Of a DNA stretch of 37,293 bases, positions 35,983-37,293 are shown in pieces (position 1 is the first letter of the stretch; each line of letters begins with the position of its first letter). The notes beneath the pieces were generated by a model. That model did not search any database and was not told the origin of the DNA. It saw only the letters and a list, made by a program, of their open reading frames with translations. The DNA comes from Streptosporangiaceae bacterium. GTDB taxonomy: Bacteria > Actinomycetota > Actinomycetes > Streptosporangiales > Streptosporangiaceae. Both the position numbers and the translations under genes were made by a program. Location: positions 1 through 37,293 of the forward strand of contig JAFAZE010000170.1 of the NCBI GenBank assembly GCA_019239975.1, in the 5' to 3' direction.

Positions 35983-37020
35983 GTGATCGCGGTGGACGCC
36001 ATGGGCGGGGATTACGCACCGCAGGAGATCGTGGCGGGGGCGCTCGCCGCGCAGCGCGAGCACGGGATCGCCGTCACGCTGAGCGGGCCCCCGGCGCGGC
36101 TGCGGCCGGTCCTGCTCGCCCTCGGCGCCCAGGGCGAGCTGCGCGTCGTTCCCGCCGAAGACATCGTCGGCATGGATGAGGGGGCCCTCGCCAGCTGGCG
36201 GCGCCCCCGGTCGAGCATCGCGGTGGCATGCCAGCTCGTCCGCCGGGGCCAGGCCGCGGCCGTGGTATCGGCCGGATCGACCGGAGGCATCGTGGCCACC
36301 GCCCGGCTGCGGCTCAGATCGCTGCCCGGCGTTCCCAGGCCGGGCCTTGCCGTGGTGCTCCCGACGTACCCGAAACCGACCGTGCTCATCGACGCCGGCG
36401 CCACCGCGGACCCGAAGCCGGAGATGCTCGTGCAGTTCGGCCAGCTAGGTGTCGCCTACGCGCAGATCGCGCTCGGCGCGGCCGCGCCGCGGGTGGGACT
36501 GCTGACGATCGGCGCCGAGCCGGGCAAGGGAAACATGCTGACCCGGCGCGCGCATGAACTGCTCGCCGCTGAGCCGCAACACGGCGCGCTGCCCCTGAGC
36601 TTCGCCGGCAACCTGGAGGGCGGCGACCTGATGACCGGCGCCGTCGACGTGATCGTGACCGATGGCTTCACCGGGAACGTGGCGCTGAAGACCCTGGAAG
36701 GCTCGATGAGGTTCGCGGCGGGCGAGCTGCGCTCCGCGCTGACCGGAACGCGGACCGCCCGCGTCGGTACGATGCTGCAGCGCCGTGGCCTGCGTGCGCT
36801 CAACCAGCGGCTGGATGCCGAGACGTACGGCGGAGCGGCGCTGCTCGGCCTCGGCGGGACGGTGGTGATAGCACACGGGGCCTCCACGGCCCGTGCCGTG
36901 AGCTCCGCGTGCGTGCTCGCGGCGAACCTCGCCCGCGGGGAGATCACCGACAAGATCAGGGAGCGGCTGGGCACCGCCGGGGAGCGCCCCGCGCGGCACT
37001 TCCTGCGGCGCGATCGCTAA
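35983..37020 (+). CDS. plsX: Phosphate acyltransferase PlsX
   Basis: A 345-residue PlsX, which makes acyl-phosphate from acyl-ACP for phosphatidic acid synthesis. Signatures are IAVDAMGGDYAPQEIVAGAL at the start, VSAGSTGGIVATARLRL, AVVLPTYPKPTVLIDAGATADPKPEMLVQFGQLG, LLTIGAEPGKGN and DVIVTDGFTGNVALKTLEG. The start used is GTG 35983, where the fold begins. No ribosome site is visible, and the frame is open back to a TAA at 35887-35889 without ATG or GTG, leaving CTG 35926 as the only longer option. The usual partners rpmF, rnc or fab genes are absent beside it, so this may be a second copy. Confidence 0.92.
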   Translation: MIAVDAMGGDYAPQEIVAGALAAQREHGIAVTLSGPPARLRPVLLALGAQGELRVVPAEDIVGMDEGALASWRRPRSSIAVACQLVRRGQAAAVVSAGSTGGIVATARLRLRSLPGVPRPGLAVVLPTYPKPTVLIDAGATADPKPEMLVQFGQLGVAYAQIALGAAAPRVGLLTIGAEPGKGNMLTRRAHELLAAEPQHGALPLSFAGNLEGGDLMTGAVDVIVTDGFTGNVALKTLEGSMRFAAGELRSALTGTRTARVGTMLQRRGLRALNQRLDAETYGGAALLGLGGTVVIAHGASTARAVSSACVLAANLARGEITDKIRERLGTAGERPARHFLRRDR

Positions 37021-37028
37021 CGATCGCG
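37009..37028 (+). terminator. Hairpin over the plsX stop codon
   Basis: CGCGATCG at 37009-37016 pairs with CGATCGCG at 37021-37028 around CTAA, so the stop codon sits in the loop. A mixed GTGTTAGTTA follows. Plausible terminator. The remaining bases to 37293 contain no gene I can support. Confidence 0.6.
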
Positions 37029-37293
37029 GCGTGTTAGTTAGCGGGCGAAGCCCCACAGCAACATCAGCCGCGACAGCAACACCAGCCCCGCAAGCGCGGG
37101 CGCGCGCCAGCACCATCCGCCACATCCGCACCACGCTCCATGATCCCGGAATCGTAGGTGCCGTATGGGCGCGTCTGTTTTTAACTTGGCGGTTGTTTCG
37201 AGTGTTGGGCTGTACGTGTCGGTGCATGGCTTACCGGCGGGTATGCCGGTGAGGGTGATGTGGTGGGCGGTTGCGTGCGCGCGCAGCTGATCG

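Overview
The window is about 72% G+C. GTG starts are common, third codon positions are strongly G/C, and genes often overlap by 1-11 bases. The gene set (menaquinone-linked complex I, AfsR-type SARP regulator, Pmt protein mannosyltransferase, SigR-type sigma factor, glmU-prs-rplY-pth and tatD-ksgA-ispE neighbourhoods) points to an Actinomycetota chromosome, most likely a filamentous actinomycete. Nothing visible fixes the genus. Most of the window is housekeeping sequence. No phage, insertion sequence or CRISPR array was seen.

Layout. 1-3317 (minus): menG, a menJ-like reductase, nuoA, nuoB and the first part of nuoC, that is quinone finishing next to the enzyme that uses the quinone. 3318-3835: a gap with two exact TTATCCACAGG elements and a decayed DUF559/AbiEi-like gene. 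3836-6769 (minus): cysQ-cysD-cysN sulfate activation. 6924-15139 (minus): glmU-prs ... rplY-pth, the usual actinobacterial order, but split by an accessory insert (about 8.4-12.7 kb) holding an AfsR-like SARP/NB-ARC/TPR regulator and a 112-residue protein built from nine PDVKPTG repeats. 15364-17214: a DHA2 drug exporter with an iterated upstream element, then tRNA-Gln(UUG). 17935-19596 (plus): acyl-CoA desaturase and TetR regulator behind a palindromic operator. 19622-20625 (minus): cysteine dioxygenase and rhodanese whose shared stop/start junction looks broken by one base. 20675-22088: a divergent tam/tamR pair with a clear operator. 22230-28008 (minus): GT2 glycosyltransferase, tatD, ksgA, ispE and an ABC-F ATPase that lacks a stop where expected. 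28099-31908: a GT-C-like membrane protein, rsmI and pmt. 32019-37020: a SigR-like sigma factor without its anti-sigma gene, an asparagine synthetase whose catalytic Cys is Ser, an HSD10-like dehydrogenase and a solitary plsX.

The main candidate for an undescribed system is the AfsR-like regulator plus the PDVKPTG-repeat protein. It mirrors the afsR-afsS arrangement of Streptomyces (large SARP-NTPase followed by a tiny repeat protein) with an unrelated repeat and no AfsK kinase nearby. Other points worth a second look are the one-base lesion at 20072, the Cys-to-Ser change in AsnB, the missing ABC-F stop, the orphan SigR-like factor and several well-formed operators. All functional statements rest on motif reading and known gene order; no database search was possible.
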